A stretch of DNA of 64,000 nt, from positions 434,001 to 498,000 of the forward strand of contig OZ037927.1 in NCBI GenBank assembly GCA_964035575.1, in the 5' to 3' direction. This document shows positions 32,554 through 44,200 of this stretch, piece after piece. The stretch comes from Rhynchopus sp. YZ270_cl-10 (lineage: Eukaryota > Euglenozoa > Diplonemea > Diplonemida > Diplonemidae). Below the pieces are notes generated by a model. The model did no database searches. It was not told the origin of the DNA and saw only the letters and a list, made by a program, of their open reading frames with translations. The translations under genes and the position numbers were made by a program. Position 1 is the first letter of the stretch. Each line of letters starts with the position of its first letter.

Positions 32554-32844
32554 CTATTACATTTTTTCCCCTCTCCTTCTTTGTTTTCCCCTCTTCTTTC
32601 ACGGAAGATGAGATTTTTAGGTGGTTTTTTCTGATAACAACTTGGACTCAATTTTTTTCGTTTTTTTGTTTGTTTTTTTTGGTTCTGAATAAAAAGAAAA
32701 TAGGTAGATGACTTGAGCCTCTCTTTTTGTGTGCTTTTTTGTGCTCATCAAATTATTCGGTAATACAGTTGGTATTGGGGAAAGAGTGATTTGAGACTGA
32801 AAAGAGGTCTAATCATGGTGTCGAAAGAGTGAAAACAAAACAAA

Positions 32845-32893
32845 AAGAAAAGAAAAGTTTATAAGATGAACCTAAGCCTCTCTGCTTGCTTAG
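32845..32893 (-). repeat. Dispersed motif B
   Basis: AGAAAAGTTTATAAGATGA followed by ACCTAAGCCTCTC. Motif C (CGCCTCACCGTTCATCGG) lies about 110 bp to the right at 33000. Confidence 0.8.
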
Positions 32894-33096
32894 TTGCTTA
32901 TAAAAACACACAAAATAATAATAAAGCTTTTTGTATATCACCGAATTGCTTCTAGTGCAATACCGTTGCTTTGTTGAAGAGTGCAAAAAAAAAAAAAAAA
33001 CGCCTCACCGTTCATCGGCAGACGCAAGGGCACTGAAGAAAGAAGAAAAAGAAAAGCGGGGAAAAAAAAAACATTAACAAGACATGGATTACAAAA

Positions 33097-33850
33097 GATC
33101 TTAATTAAGATATGAGCGAAAAACACCGTTTTTTTAAGATCTTAGTGTTTTCTTAAAATTAAGTAAGATCTTAGTGTTTTGTGTTGAATATCTTAGTTTT
33201 TTTTTGTTAAGATCTTAGTTTCCACCAAAAAAAACTAAGATCTTAAAAATAAAGTGGCTACGATCTTAGAAAAAAAAACTAAGATCTTAGAAAAAAAACT
33301 AAGATCTTAGTTTTTTGGTGTTTTTTTCCACTAAGCATGGATGTCCAAAGTACTTGAAGTACTTTTTTCGGATTTTTTATGGTACTTGAAGTACTTGACC
33401 CCCCTTTTTTTTCCTCTCAAAATGACAGTCAAGTACTTGAAGATTGATCAAGTACTTGACAGAAATCAAGTACTTGATACCCTATTTTTTTTTCTCGTAC
33501 TTTTTTACTTTTTTACCCTCTGGCAGAGTCTGTCAAGTACTTGTTTTCGCAAAAAAAACGTCAAGTACTTGATCAAGTACCCACTTTTTTTTTGTACTTG
33601 ATCAAGTACTTGACGTTTTTTTTTGTGAAAAAAGTACTTGACAGAGGGAGAACAAGTAAAAAAGTACTAGAAAAAAAAATAGGGTGTCAAGTACTTGAAG
33701 TATCAAGTATTGGATTTTTTGGGGGATCAAGTACTTGATATACTTCAAGTACGTTGGACATCCATGACTAAGATCTTAGTGGAAAAAAAAAACTAAGAAG
33801 ATATCAAAACCCCGCTCAAAAAAAATTTCCTCTTACTAAGATCTTTTGTT
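33097..33850. repeat. AAGATCTT palindrome cluster, split by an insertion
   Basis: Some ten copies of AAGATCTTAG/CTAAGATCTT separated by A or T runs. The foldback element 33336-33766 has inserted in it, duplicating ACTAAG. This makes the cluster older than that insertion. Confidence 0.8.
33336..33766. mobile_element. CATGGATGTCC foldback element, copy 2
   Basis: 431 bp with ends CATGGATGTCCAAAGTACTT and the inverse ACGTTGGACATCCATG. Target duplication ACTAAG is exact (33330-33335, 33767-33772). The interior is a long imperfect palindrome of AAGTACTT/TCAAGTACTTGA units. Very similar to copy 3, so transposition was fairly recent. No protein. Confidence 0.93.
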
Positions 33851-34055
33851 TTCCATGACAAGAGGTTGAACAGATTTGACAAAAAAAAAAAACATGCAGG
33901 CGTCTGGAAAACGCAGCACGTGCGAAAAACAATGAAAATCACACATTTTTTTCTTCATTTTTTTTGACTAAACCAGTCAAAAGAACAAGAATTACAAGCG
34001 GGCATTTTTTTTGTTGTCCAGAATTGGCGAGACTTTTTTTTGTTCCCTTTTTTTT

Positions 34056-34104
34056 CGAAAACTTGGTTGTATTAGTGTAGCCACCCTGTGTGTGGCTCCC
34101 ACCC
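34056..34104 (-). repeat. Dispersed motif E
   Basis: T run, CGAAAACTTGGTTGTATTAG, TGTAGCCACCC and GTGTGGCTCCCACC. Confidence 0.75.
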
Positions 34105-35033
34105 TTTTTTTCCTTTTTCGTTTTCGATACCAGATTCATCACACTCTCTTCTGCAGCAAAAAAAAAAAATTACTGTTATCATTTTGATTTCCTTGGTGAT
34201 TACTGTGTTTTTTTTTAGAAATTTTTCTCGAACGGTTTCCCTTCGTCGGGAGGTTCTGTTCTCAACAAGTCGCTCGTTTTTTTTTTTTTTTTTTTTTTTG
34301 AATTTTTTGCAGGCTCTCCGCTAGGATTTCCGATTTTGAAAATGTTCTGTTGATGGTCCACGTGGTGGGGTACATGCTTGCGCCGCAGGCGCACGGTACG
34401 CAACTTTTTTTTTTTTCAACGCCCGATTTTGACTTTTTTGGGACGTTTGAGCACTCACCTCTCCATATCTTCTTCTCCTGAGCTTTTTTGACAAGTAGAA
34501 CGGGTCTGAACCACTCAGCAGAACTTTTTTTTTTTTTTTTTTCCCCCCATTTTCAAAAAGTTCTGTTGACAATCAACAGAACTTTAGTACCTAGCGGAGT
34601 GCCTGATTTTTTGGCCGTCTATTTTATACGTTAAAAATATGGGTTTTCCTTGCTGGGCTCATTTTTTTCGAACAGATAAAAAAGAAGAAAAAAAAAATCG
34701 CCAAACTGAACTGCTGCAAAAGACAAAATCTCTGCAAAAAAAAGCCTTCTTGAGCAAAAACAAAACCCGCCTTACTTTCTTTAAAATTTTCTCTCATTTT
34801 TTAAAACTTTCCAAAAAAAAAAAATCAGTTGCTTGTTGTCCGTGGAAGGTGAAAACAGAACAAAGAAACTACATAACAAAAGCCGCACAGACAAATCCTT
34901 TCCGCAACTGAAAATTCAGAGAAACCAAAAAAAAAAAGAAAAAATCAAAAAAAAAGTAAGGCTTTTTGAAAGATGGGGGATGGAAGATGAATGGGCTCCT
35001 TTGGGCTCATACAAATGGAAAAAAAAAAAAATA

Positions 35034-35116
35034 AAGAAAAGTTTATAAGATGACCCTAAGCCTCTCGTGCTTAGTCTGATTAGGTTACTTAATGTTTTGA
35101 ACATTGGTTATTCATC
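35034..35116 (-). repeat. Dispersed motif B, long form
   Basis: AGAAAAGTTTATAAGATGACC then CTAAGCCTCTCGTGCTTAG, GTCTGATTAGGTTACTTAAT, GTTTTGAACATTGGTT. Nearly the same as 25761-25845. Confidence 0.85.
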
Positions 35117-35559
35117 AATCTTTTTTGTTGTATTTTTGTTTAGCCTCTCGTGCTTAGTCACCAAATAAAAAGAAAGCTAAAAAAAGACACACGCCACACA
35201 AATATATTTCCATAGGTTTTGAGCAGTGTGGATTTTCCCTCCCCCCCAATACACAATTTGTGACAATCACAATACACACAAATATGGGGGGGGTACTCCT
35301 CAAAAGAAACCTACAGTATGTTTACCACATAGTTTAAACATGCTAAAAATGCATCTCGGTCGAGCTCATGCAAAACGGTGGGGGACGTGAGTGATCCGGG
35401 AGGCGGTTCACCACCACTCAGCCAAGCTACCAACCTCGTTTCCACCTTGATTCTGACTGAAATTTAGTGGAGTTTTTTTTTTTGGGTGGTGTGTAAATAC
35501 CTTCAAAAGACAAACCCCACCATTTTTGTTTTCAATCAAAATCAGGCCGGTTTTTTTTC

Positions 35560-35745
35560 CCCATTTTGAATTAATACTATTTCTAGTTGTGGGTACAATA
35601 AGAGTTTTTGGAAAATTAGAGTCTAATTAGATAGAGGAAGCCTAGTAGTAGTGTTATTAGAGTTTTTTCGATAAAACTCTAATAACACTTTCCTAGAATC
35701 GAATTATTAGACTCTAATTAACGCTAATTGAACCGACAACCAGAT
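35560..35745. repeat. TTAGAGT foldback
   Basis: An inner hairpin TTATTAGAGTTTT/AAAACTCTAATAA around 35655-35685 lies within imperfect outer arms (TTAGAGTCTAATTAG / TTATTAGACTCTAATTA). The same TTAGAGT vocabulary forms the ends of the 49924 and 57410 elements, so it may be a remnant of that family. Confidence 0.6.
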
Positions 35746-35983
35746 ACTACTGTTGAAAATCCAAAAAAGAAGAAAAAAAAAGAGAAAAAAAAAGAAACAA
35801 ACAAAACAAAAATACCCCTGTGAAGGCATTTGGACCACTGGATGAAATTGAGTGTGAGACGTTCCTGTTCATTTGTATTCTACTCCCTAAAAAAGAGGGT
35901 ACAGCAAAAGAGCAGCATTTTTCAGCCGTTTTTTCCCCCCCCCACCCCACCCTCCTCTCTAAAATCTGAAATTTTGTTTTGTT

Positions 35984-36045
35984 TTGATCAATTGTTGGAG
36001 TAGTGTAGTTGCCTCGGTTGTGTTGCCACAGTGCAATCACTACTG
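35984..36045 (-). repeat. Dispersed motif A
   Basis: TTGATCAATTGTTGGAGTAG, TGTAGTTGCCTCGGTTGTG, TTGCCACAGTGCAATC. A shorter copy lies at 36322-36368. Confidence 0.8.
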
Positions 36046-36682
36046 TTTTTTTTTCCTTCGATTTGATTTTAAGAGGGAGGGGGGAAAAAAACTTGCCACA
36101 AGCTGCTGTGTCCTATTTTGCACTGCCCTTAAAAGGTAGCATCGCTGTCTACGCTTCGCTGTTCTGATGTAATTTTATTTGAATTGAAGGGAGGGAGGGA
36201 GGGAGGAGGGGGGATAAAAAGTGAGCACAAAAAGAGGAAAAGAAAAAAAAAAAGAAAATCTGAACATAACATTATACCAACTGGGATCTGTCTTTTCCTC
36301 CTCTACTAGGTCTTTGTTTGATGATAAATTGTTGGAGTAGCGTAGTTGCCTCAGGTTGTGTTGCTTTCGTTTCAAAAGGAAACAAGCATTGTAAGACAGA
36401 TTTTACTGTTGGTTTGGTAATTATGTCCAGTTTACAACACTTCGTGTATGCAAAAAGAAAAGAAAGAAAAATTGACAGCTGCAAAACGTCTCATCGTACC
36501 TTGGCGGACGCTGGGCGTTGGTTCTCCGAGGGTTAATAGAACTCCCCAGTGAGAACTTCCATGTAGCTGTTGAATGCAGAACCGGAGTCACCTTGAATCG
36601 TTATCGTTTTTAATATAAAAGAGCCGTTGAAGAACAAAACGTTATTTCAGTTTCCGTATTCGTACAAAATTCGACCGTACTA

Positions 36683-36740
36683 ATGTTCGACCTCAGGATT
36701 TTTTTCTGGAAGTTCGACCTTTTTTTACGGTCGAACATTT
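36683..36740. repeat. Small GTTCGACC palindrome element, inverted copy
   Basis: Inverse of 32489-32553. It sits between CCGTATTCGTA and TACGAATACGG, which pair with each other, so an outer palindrome encloses it. Confidence 0.75.
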
Positions 36741-36855
36741 TTTACGAATACGGTACTTTCTATTCTCCTTGAAGAGAAGGTACTGAATAGGGTGCACTAC
36801 AACATTAGATCCATGTACTTTCAGCTCGCAGAATTGAAAGCATTTGAGAGGGTGA

Positions 36856-37312
36856 ACATGCACACATGCACACATGCACACATGCACACATGCACACATG
36901 CACACATGCACACATGCACACATGCACACATGCACACATGCACACATGCACACATGCACACATGCACACATGCACACATGCACACATGCACACATGCACA
37001 CATGCACACATGCACACATGCACACATGCACACATGCACACATGCACACATGCACACATGCACACATGCACACATGCACACATGCACACATGCACACATG
37101 CACACATGCACACATGCACACATGCACACATGCACACATGCACACATGCACACATGCACACATGCACACATGCACACATGCACACATGCACACATGCACA
37201 CATGCACACATGCACACATGCACACATGCACACATGCACACATGCACACATGCACACATGCACACATGCACACATGCACACATGCACACATGCACACATG
37301 CACACATGCACC
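36856..37312 (+). repeat. 8-bp minisatellite (ACATGCAC)57
   Basis: About 57 nearly perfect octamers, TGCA-centred. The predicted His/Thr/Met or Cys/Val repeat proteins in all frames are a by-product of a stop-free unit. Ends cleanly in unrelated DNA on both sides. Confidence 0.97.
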
Positions 37313-38148
37313 CTTTCTTCTAAGACATAAAATACCATAGGCGGATGAATGGGCCACGCAATGGAGGGGCGCACATCGTTCCTTTGAAAAAGAGAGGGGG
37401 GGGAAAGGTAACTAAAAAGTTTGAAATCATGAACACCTCCCTTATTAAAATGAAATGCGAGATGGTTGTACATCGTGTACCCTATAATAAGGCTATTATT
37501 AAGTACTCCGTCACTGGAAGAGAAAGTTGCTTAAAAGTTGATTTGAAATACAAAAAAAAAGCCCTCTCGTGAACAGTGTACCTTTTGGTACAAACGACTG
37601 GTGTGGGTGGAACCCCCAACCATGCAGTCCTACATCCATTTTTCGAGGTAGGATTAAAACAAAAGAAGGGTAATAAATGCTTGAAAGCCCCCCTGCTGCC
37701 TCCAATCTTTTTAGAATTTGACAACAAGTTGTTTTTATCAGAAAAAGAAAAACGAAAAAATAGGTACATTATTGGGTGAAGATAATCCGAGAGTCTCCTG
37801 CTGATTTTTACCCCACCATATTTTACTTTAAAAAAGACATCTCGAGAGAAATGATGTCCACTTCGCAAACACACACACAATATTTTTTTTTACACGATAA
37901 CCTACCAAAATAGGCTGACATTGGTATAATACCATTTGTTTTTTTGAGAAAAAATAAAATGCAATCAATATTTGGGAACTACAACAAAAGAAGGGAGGGG
38001 GGGGAAAAAGCTCAAATTTATTATTTCTCTCTCTATCCTCCTTTACCGCAAAAAAGAAATAAAGCAAAATTATTTTAGAATCTTTTGATAAATCTGTTGA
38101 ATACCAGGTATTTTTTTTTTTTGGTTCTCTCATTTTTTAGTAAAGGGC

Positions 38149-39288
38149 TCAGGCCACGATCCCTGCCGAGCGGAGCATCTCCTCTTGAAGGCGGATGGCT
38201 TCCGCAAACTTTGCTGAGGTTTGCGCGATGTGTTGAATGAGCACTTGCACCACTGCCTCCCTCTGCTCCGCCTGCGCCAGAAGCAGGCAGCACTGCCCAG
38301 ATGTTTCCTTGAGAGTCATATCAGCACCACACGCGAGGAGCAACGCTACGCAATCTGCGTGACCATTCTGGCTTGCAAGCATCAGCGACGTCCAGCCGTC
38401 ATCGTCCACTTGGTTCACCTGCGATCCTTTTGCGAGAAGCAGATCCGTCACCGCCACTGCCCCTGTCTCCGATGCATGCAGCAGCGCCGACCACCCCTCT
38501 GCGTCGGTCATCTCCAGATCCGCCCCCTCCGAGAGAAGCGACGCTACGACCGCAACACTGTCCTTGCTTGCCGCAAACATCAACGCTGTGACACCTTGGT
38601 GCGAGCGCGCGTTCACGGACACATCCTTCTGAAAAAGCGCGTCGACGATGAGAGGGTCCACCGCATTCTCGCAGGCAAGCATCAACGGGGTGACCCCTTC
38701 AGCAGACGCCTGCTCAGCGTTGGCACCACAGTCGAGGAGAAGATGCACGACGGAAACAGCGTTGTACTGCACTGCCCATTGAAGCGGTGTCGCGCCGTAG
38801 CAGTTCACCGCATTGACATCCGCTGTGTTTTCAATTAGCGTTTTGCAAAGTGGCAAATCCGCTTGGCGAGAGGCAATCATCAATGCAGTTTCCCCCTTCG
38901 CGTTGCGGGAGTCTACGGGAACACCTGCCTGGAGGAGGATCGAGGACACAGTTGCCTCTCTCTTCGAGACTGCGTTGTGCAGGCTTGCCGTGGTGCATGG
39001 AATACCGTGTTGCTGAAGGACTGCCTTTGCCGCAGCTTTGCGGGACGGAACGACAAACAAACGGTCTCCAGAAATCAGACCATGTGTGTCCTCATCGCGC
39101 TCGAGTGTCGATGCCGCATCTCCCTCTGTCGGGCAAAGGGTCAGCTCGAAATCCTCACAGTCCTGCAGTCCGCATGAGTCTACGACCTTCTGCTTCAACC
39201 CCAAAAGCGAGAGTTGGGTCGGAAATTCGCTGTCACCCACTTCAATAATAGTCTGGAACCCTGCGAAGTCGGTCAAAGACAGTTCCAT
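38149..39288 (-). CDS. Ubiquitin-like domain + ankyrin repeat protein
   Basis: 379 residues from the ATG at 39288 (MELSLTDFAGFQTIIEV), chosen over upstream frame extension because the preceding DNA is low-complexity Thr/Pro/His coding. Residues 1-80 are a ubiquitin-like beta-grasp (LKQKVVDSCGL, GLISGDRLFVV). From about 90 on come eight ankyrin repeats of 33 residues (for example NAKGETALMIASRQADLPLC, DDDGWTSLMLASQNGHADCV), ending in a short helical tail. Ankyrin solenoids bind proteins. With the ubiquitin-like head, an adaptor role in protein quality control or signalling is conceivable but unproven. The head and the first helix pair resemble those of the LRR genes here. A truncated motif A-like CAACAGATTTATCAAAA follows the stop by about 60 bp. 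Confidence 0.88.
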   Translation of the reverse strand: MELSLTDFAGFQTIIEVGDSEFPTQLSLLGLKQKVVDSCGLQDCEDFELTLCPTEGDAASTLERDEDTHGLISGDRLFVVPSRKAAAKAVLQQHGIPCTTASLHNAVSKREATVSSILLQAGVPVDSRNAKGETALMIASRQADLPLCKTLIENTADVNAVNCYGATPLQWAVQYNAVSVVHLLLDCGANAEQASAEGVTPLMLACENAVDPLIVDALFQKDVSVNARSHQGVTALMFAASKDSVAVVASLLSEGADLEMTDAEGWSALLHASETGAVAVTDLLLAKGSQVNQVDDDGWTSLMLASQNGHADCVALLLACGADMTLKETSGQCCLLLAQAEQREAVVQVLIQHIAQTSAKFAEAIRLQEEMLRSAGIVA

Positions 39289-39811
39289 GAGGAGGGAGGT
39301 AGGGGGAGAGAAAAAGTGAAAAAAGGGGGAGAAAAAAAAAATATACGGTAAAGAAGAAGTCAAGGTGTATGGAAAACAAAAGGTTGTGTGTTTTAGGTGG
39401 GGTGTTGTTGTGTGGGGTGGTTTTGAGGTGGAGGTTGTGTTGTTGTAGTGTGGTCTGTGGTGTGTTGTTGTGTGGGGGGGTATTGTTTTTGATAAAAAAA
39501 AAACAGAATTAGAGTAGTCCAGCAATCCATTTCATGGTTTACATCTGAATCTGGAGACCTTTACCCAATAAAAGAGAGTTGACTGTGTATGCAGAGAGGG
39601 GGGGGCGTTTTTTTCTTGCATAGGAAAGACGGTGGCATTTCTTTCTTCAAGAATTCTTGAAGAACACATTGTGGGGAGGGAGGAATTGATGAACGCCCTC
39701 TTCGTATGTGTTCACACACATTTAAAAAAAAAAAAAAAAAAAAAGGCAAAACAAACGAACAAAACAACAGAACGAGTATTGGTAGTATTGGTGCTTTCGG
39801 AAGTCGGTCAA

Positions 39812-39875
39812 CGACCTGTCAGCGACGTGTCATGACCTGTCGGTGACCTGTCGGTGACCTGTCGGTGACCTGTCA
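39812..39875 (+). repeat. GACCTGTCGGT short tandem repeat
   Basis: About six units of 10-11 bp. The GACCTGTC core is close to the CACCTGTC core of the 8.35-kb transposon's terminal arrays but is not the same. Confidence 0.8.
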
Positions 39876-40837
39876 ATATCGACCCCTCCCGGAGCACCAG
39901 TCATTGAAACGTGCTAAAACACGCTAGTTCACAACCGCTCGGCGCATCACGCGACCTCGTAGCACCCCAGCCTTTTTTTAAAGGGCTACTATGATTTTTA
40001 CACAGTGTTACCGTGGGAGCACAGCGGGGACCCTGAGGGCAATCATGGCTCAGTTCGTGAACGCGCACGTGCCATCCAATGCCATCCCTTTGGGGGAGCG
40101 ACTTGCCTTGTGGCATCAGACTCGGCGTGTTCCAGCTCGTAGTCGTCACCCAGCTCGTCGGAGGAGGAGGAGGAGGGGTGCGGAAAAGGAACACAGAATG
40201 CACAGACGACAAATTGTCGTCGATCACACCAGGCGTATCAGAACCACCGTATGCCACGGTGGTTTCGAAAATCGAGTTTCCACACACCTTCCTTCAACCC
40301 CCTGTAGCACCCCCCTCCCACCCTGGGTGACGTTACAGGGGTTGAAGGAAGGTTGTGCGAAAAACAAAAAAGAGAAAAAAACTTGAAATAACGAGAAACT
40401 GTCTCTCACTCTTCACCTTAATATTTAAAAAAAAACAGCAAACAATATACTCAACCTGAAGGGGAAAAGAGGGGGAAAAGAGACAGAGCTCTTGCACTCG
40501 AGTCTTGAAAGAAATGACTGGTGTTTCTCGCTGTCTTCCCCCACTGTACCCTTAAACCTGCAAACCTGACAAGCTGGACTTGGCAGTAGGTCTTTTGACA
40601 GAGCTTTTTGTATCGGGCGTGGCAAAAATTAAAAAAAAAACTTTTTGTTTGATAATAGACTACATATCACTAGATAGCAGGGTTTTTCTTCACAAAAAAA
40701 AAACAAAAAAAAACTTGGAATACGAATGTTCCTCTCGCACCTCTGGAAATATTGGTGAGGCTGAAACCAGCCATTTTGCCTCCACTAGAAGTCGACTAAA
40801 AGTCAACTGCAAGTCAACAAAAGTAAATGTTTTGTTT

Positions 40838-40906
40838 TTGATAAATTGTTGGAGTAGTGTAGTTGCCTCGGTTTGTGTTGCCACAGTTTTGTGCAAATCT
40901 CCACTG
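40838..40906 (-). repeat. Dispersed motif A
   Basis: TTGATAAATTGTTGGAGTAG, TGTAGTTGCCTCGGTTTGTG, TTGCCACAGTTTTGTGC, AAATCTCCACTG: essentially the consensus. Confidence 0.85.
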
Positions 40907-41111
40907 CTTTTTTTTTTGGGCTCGGCCGCACCAAAGAAAATAAAAGAAAATTTCAGAAGGTGAACTTCAGCCCCTTCGTTGATTTTCGTCACCTTAAAAA
41001 AATAGTGAAGTTGAAAGTACAAACGCTACTGTCGCAGTAGGCACTGTCTCTCCGCGGGGGTTATGTACCCTTTGGGAGGAGGGGGGAAATAGAAAAATAG
41101 AAAAACAGAAG

Positions 41112-41195
41112 AAAAAGTTTATAAGATGACCCTAAGCCACTCTGTGCGTCGTCTGATTAGAGTACTAAATGTGTTGAACATTTGGTTATTCAATC
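41112..41195 (-). repeat. Dispersed motif B, long form
   Basis: AAAAAGTTTATAAGATGACC, CTAAGCCACTCTGTGCG, then GTCTGATTAGAGTACTAAAT and GTTGAACATTTGGTTATTC. It lies just beyond the 3' end of the cysteine-rich gene. Confidence 0.8.
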
Positions 41196-41288
41196 TTTTT
41201 CGTGCTCAGTTACCCTTAATCACATTCGTTTTATCGCGCAGCAACAGCTGCTATCTGTCAATCCCTTCTTTTTTTTCAACTCCTTTTT

Positions 41289-44200
41289 TCACTCCTGCTC
41301 CACCTCGCAACAGTTCTCCTCCAGCACCACCCCTTCGACCACAACGCCCTGCATATCCGACGTGATCACACTAAACTCTACCCCAGCTTCACCTTCTTCT
41401 TCTCGCTTTTCAAACTCAGCCTCAACAGGATTCGCCACAGTTGCAGACACATTGTGGCCCGACCCCTTCTCTGTACGTGAAACCCTCCCCCGCCGCACCA
41501 CCACCACCACCAACACCACGACCAGCACCACCACTACCACCAGCAGCACCAACACCCATATCACCGGACCGCCCCCGCCACCTTCCCCTGAGGAGGACGA
41601 TGCCACATCCTCCCCTCCTCCTTCCCTGCAGAACACCTCCATGCAGCAGGAAACACTCCGTGTACAGGAGGCGTCATCTAATTCTTGTTTGGTGCACGGT
41701 GTGCTGTGGGTGGTGGAGGAGGCAGGGCAGGCTGGGACCGTACTGCAGCAGGGTGCGCGCATCGGGCAAGCATACGGTGTGCACGATGTGTCTTCGCAGC
41801 GCTGTGGGGTGCAGAACTCCCCTGGGTTGCATGGCTGCAGCGCGCAGTGGTCGTACCCCTTGAGAGGGCGGGATGCGGAAGGTGGGGGTGGCGCACCATG
41901 CCGCCGTCTGCAGTGCAGATCCCTACAGCACACAGACTCCACTGTGCACAGACCCGAGGAGAGCTCTTCTTTGGTACACCCTGATGGTGTTGTGTCTTCA
42001 GGGCAGGTTGGTACAGTATCACAGCACGGTGTCACACAGAGATGCGGATAACATGAAGTATCCGCCTCACTACAGCTATTTGGTGCACATACAGAGGGGC
42101 TAGCGCAGTGCACATTGTCGCAGGGTGAGTTAGTATCCCTGGGAATACGTCGGCAGAGGTGCGACACACAGCACTGTTCTGTCATTGTGCAGACCCCTGA
42201 GGCGTACTCTGTTGCGGAGCATGGTGACGTGCTTTCTTCGTAGCCGGATTCGCATATGGGGGTCGAGGTGGGTGGTGCAGGACAGCAGGAGCGGTGGCAA
42301 GCAAACTGCGTCGGGTCTGCGGCGCTGCGAGAACAAATATCGGTCGCCCCGCACGCAGCGCACCCGACCCTCCGGCACTGCAACGTCGCGCAGCAGCGGG
42401 TTGCCTCCGAGCACACCCCGCTGGACACTTCCGATACTGTGCACGCATCTTGTACCGACCCTACCTCACACTCTGGCGGCTCCTCGCAACACAACGGCTT
42501 GCACTTATGTTGCGCGCACGGTGCAAACGCGCACCTCGACGGTGTCGGTACGCACACCGTATCTTCTGGGCAGGTCCCCTCCTTGCAGATTTCTTCCCGC
42601 ACCTCTGGCAGAGGTGTCATCAGAGGACGTCTGCAGTACAGTACATCACAACACCCTTGGACGTGGAGGCACATTCCTTTGCGCGCTGTGTCCTTTGTGC
42701 ACGGTGTGGTAGATGCTAAGGCATGTGACGCTGGACACATAGGGTCTTCATTGCAGCATTTCTTTGGCTTCTCATAGCATGTGTACGGCAGTTCGTCTGC
42801 ATCACAGAGCTTGTCTTTGTCGCACCATTTATCCTCGCAGATGGTGGAGTGAGGGCATGCCCCGAGCACACAATGACCCACACTGTCCGCAGTACGGCAG
42901 AAGGTGCGTTGACAGCATCGTTCCTCGATACGACAGACCCCGCGTTTGTGTTCTTTATATGAGCATGGCAGGTCTGAGCTGAGTTCGTGCATTGCACAGA
43001 ATGGCGGTGCATCGCAACGTCTCGCGCAGGCACTGCACACATAGTTCTGGCAGTCCCTTGCAAGAGCAGGGCAGATTGCGGCTGTGCAGATTTCATCAGC
43101 TTTGCACAAACCATAATGACATTCCCTCGGCAGCCCTTCTGCCGGGCTAGGCAAAGGGGCTGGCCGCGCCTCTATACGGCAGAATACCCGTTGACAGCAG
43201 GCCTCCTTGGCGTGGCACTTCTTCGCAATCGCTTCGTCTGAAGAGCATGGCTTGTTGGATGCGGAGTATGGGGACTGGCAGGTAGGGGCTTCTCTGCAGG
43301 GGGTTGTGCAGGGGTGGCAGGCGTAGTCTTTGCATTCACGGCGGTGCACGCAGCCACGGTCTGGGTTGGGCGTGCAGAGGAGGTCGGAAAGGCAGACACC
43401 AACATCGCAGGGGTCGAAGAGCAGTGCAGGAGGAGCGGGGACCCGGCAGTACCGCTTCTCGCAGCAGTGCTGGGAGACCGTGCAGACCCGCATCTCGACC
43501 TCCTCTGCGGTGCAGGCTAACGCAGAAGCGGTCGTCCCCTCCTCGCAGACCCCCTTCCTCGAGCTAGGTGCACACAGCTCGCATGGAACGCACTCTGCGC
43601 AGTTCTGTCCAACACAACCATCCTTCCGCCTACACACCTGCGCACCACATTCCCCCATATGGCATGCATCCGGCACCGCAGTCTCCACAGTACAAAACAC
43701 CTTTTTGCAACAAATTTCCACGAGACGGCAGGTCATATCCTCAGCGCTCTCAGGGGTGCATGGATGTTCCGATGGCCGTTCGTTTGCTTCACACTGTGGA
43801 GTGTCGCTGCAGGCCTTGCAAGGGGAGCAGGTGTGTGTGATGGGACAGGGCTCCGGGTTTTCCGGGTTTGTGGGTTTGCAGGTGGAATGGCCACATCGTT
43901 CATCTGAAGAGCAGGGGTCGAGGGCGCAGGGGTTGGGGTGGTGTGGTGGTGGGCAGTGGCATGCGGTGACGGTGGTCGTCTGCATGCGAGTGGCAAAGAC
44001 GCAGCGCCCTGGGGTCATGCAGAGGATGCTCGCCTCGTTGTTGTCAGTCAGCTCGATGTCCCCGCATACACCAGCGTGGGCCAGACCCACTCCAGGCTCG
44101 CCCACTGGCACCGCGCAGCCACTGACCCGAAGAGGCACCGTCATCCGTCCGGGAGAACCGCAGGTCGCTGCAAAGGTCTGCTCGCCTTCGTCCGAGACGC

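Larger units (their letters stand above)
23734..38100. other. 14-kb gene-poor AT-rich region with dispersed motifs
   Basis: I find no convincing protein gene. The many short frames are Lys/Phe/Ser-rich products of A and T runs. The region holds repeated short motifs: A (24695, 26586, 35984, 36322), B (25761, 27946, 31126, 31283, 32845, 35034), C with ACGC(C/A)(T/A)CACCGTTCATCGG (25577, 28040, 33000, 36483), D with CATGCAGTCCTACATCCATT (24137, 30506, 37620) and E (26958, 30202, 34056). They share one orientation. It may be a tandem graveyard of duplicated gene flanks whose genes have been lost. A few GC-richer scraps (28340-28640, 28920-29160) could be decayed coding DNA, but no family is recognisable. 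Confidence 0.6.
39289..41288. other. Intergenic spacer with repeats and a GC-rich island
   Basis: No supported gene. 39400-39480 is GT-rich. 39812-39875 is a GACCTGTCGGT tandem repeat. 39880-40355 is GC-rich with short overlapping frames, one minus frame reading DELGDDYELEHAESDATRQ, possibly a decayed coding scrap. 40296-40355 is a hairpin with CCTTCCTTCAACCCC arms. 40838-40906 is motif A and 41112-41190 is motif B. Confidence 0.5.

Noticed and set aside
36693-37473. Six overlapping frames coding His/Thr/Met or Cys/Val repeats
   Set aside because: Same artefact for the octamer ACATGCAC array.
39991-40386. Possible gene in the GC-rich island
   Set aside because: Three frames are open in part and none shows a domain or extends beyond the island; noted only as a possible decayed scrap.
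2124-41195. Motif B as a C/D-box snoRNA
   Set aside because: Only a partial box C (AGATGA) is present and no box D with terminal stem was found consistently.
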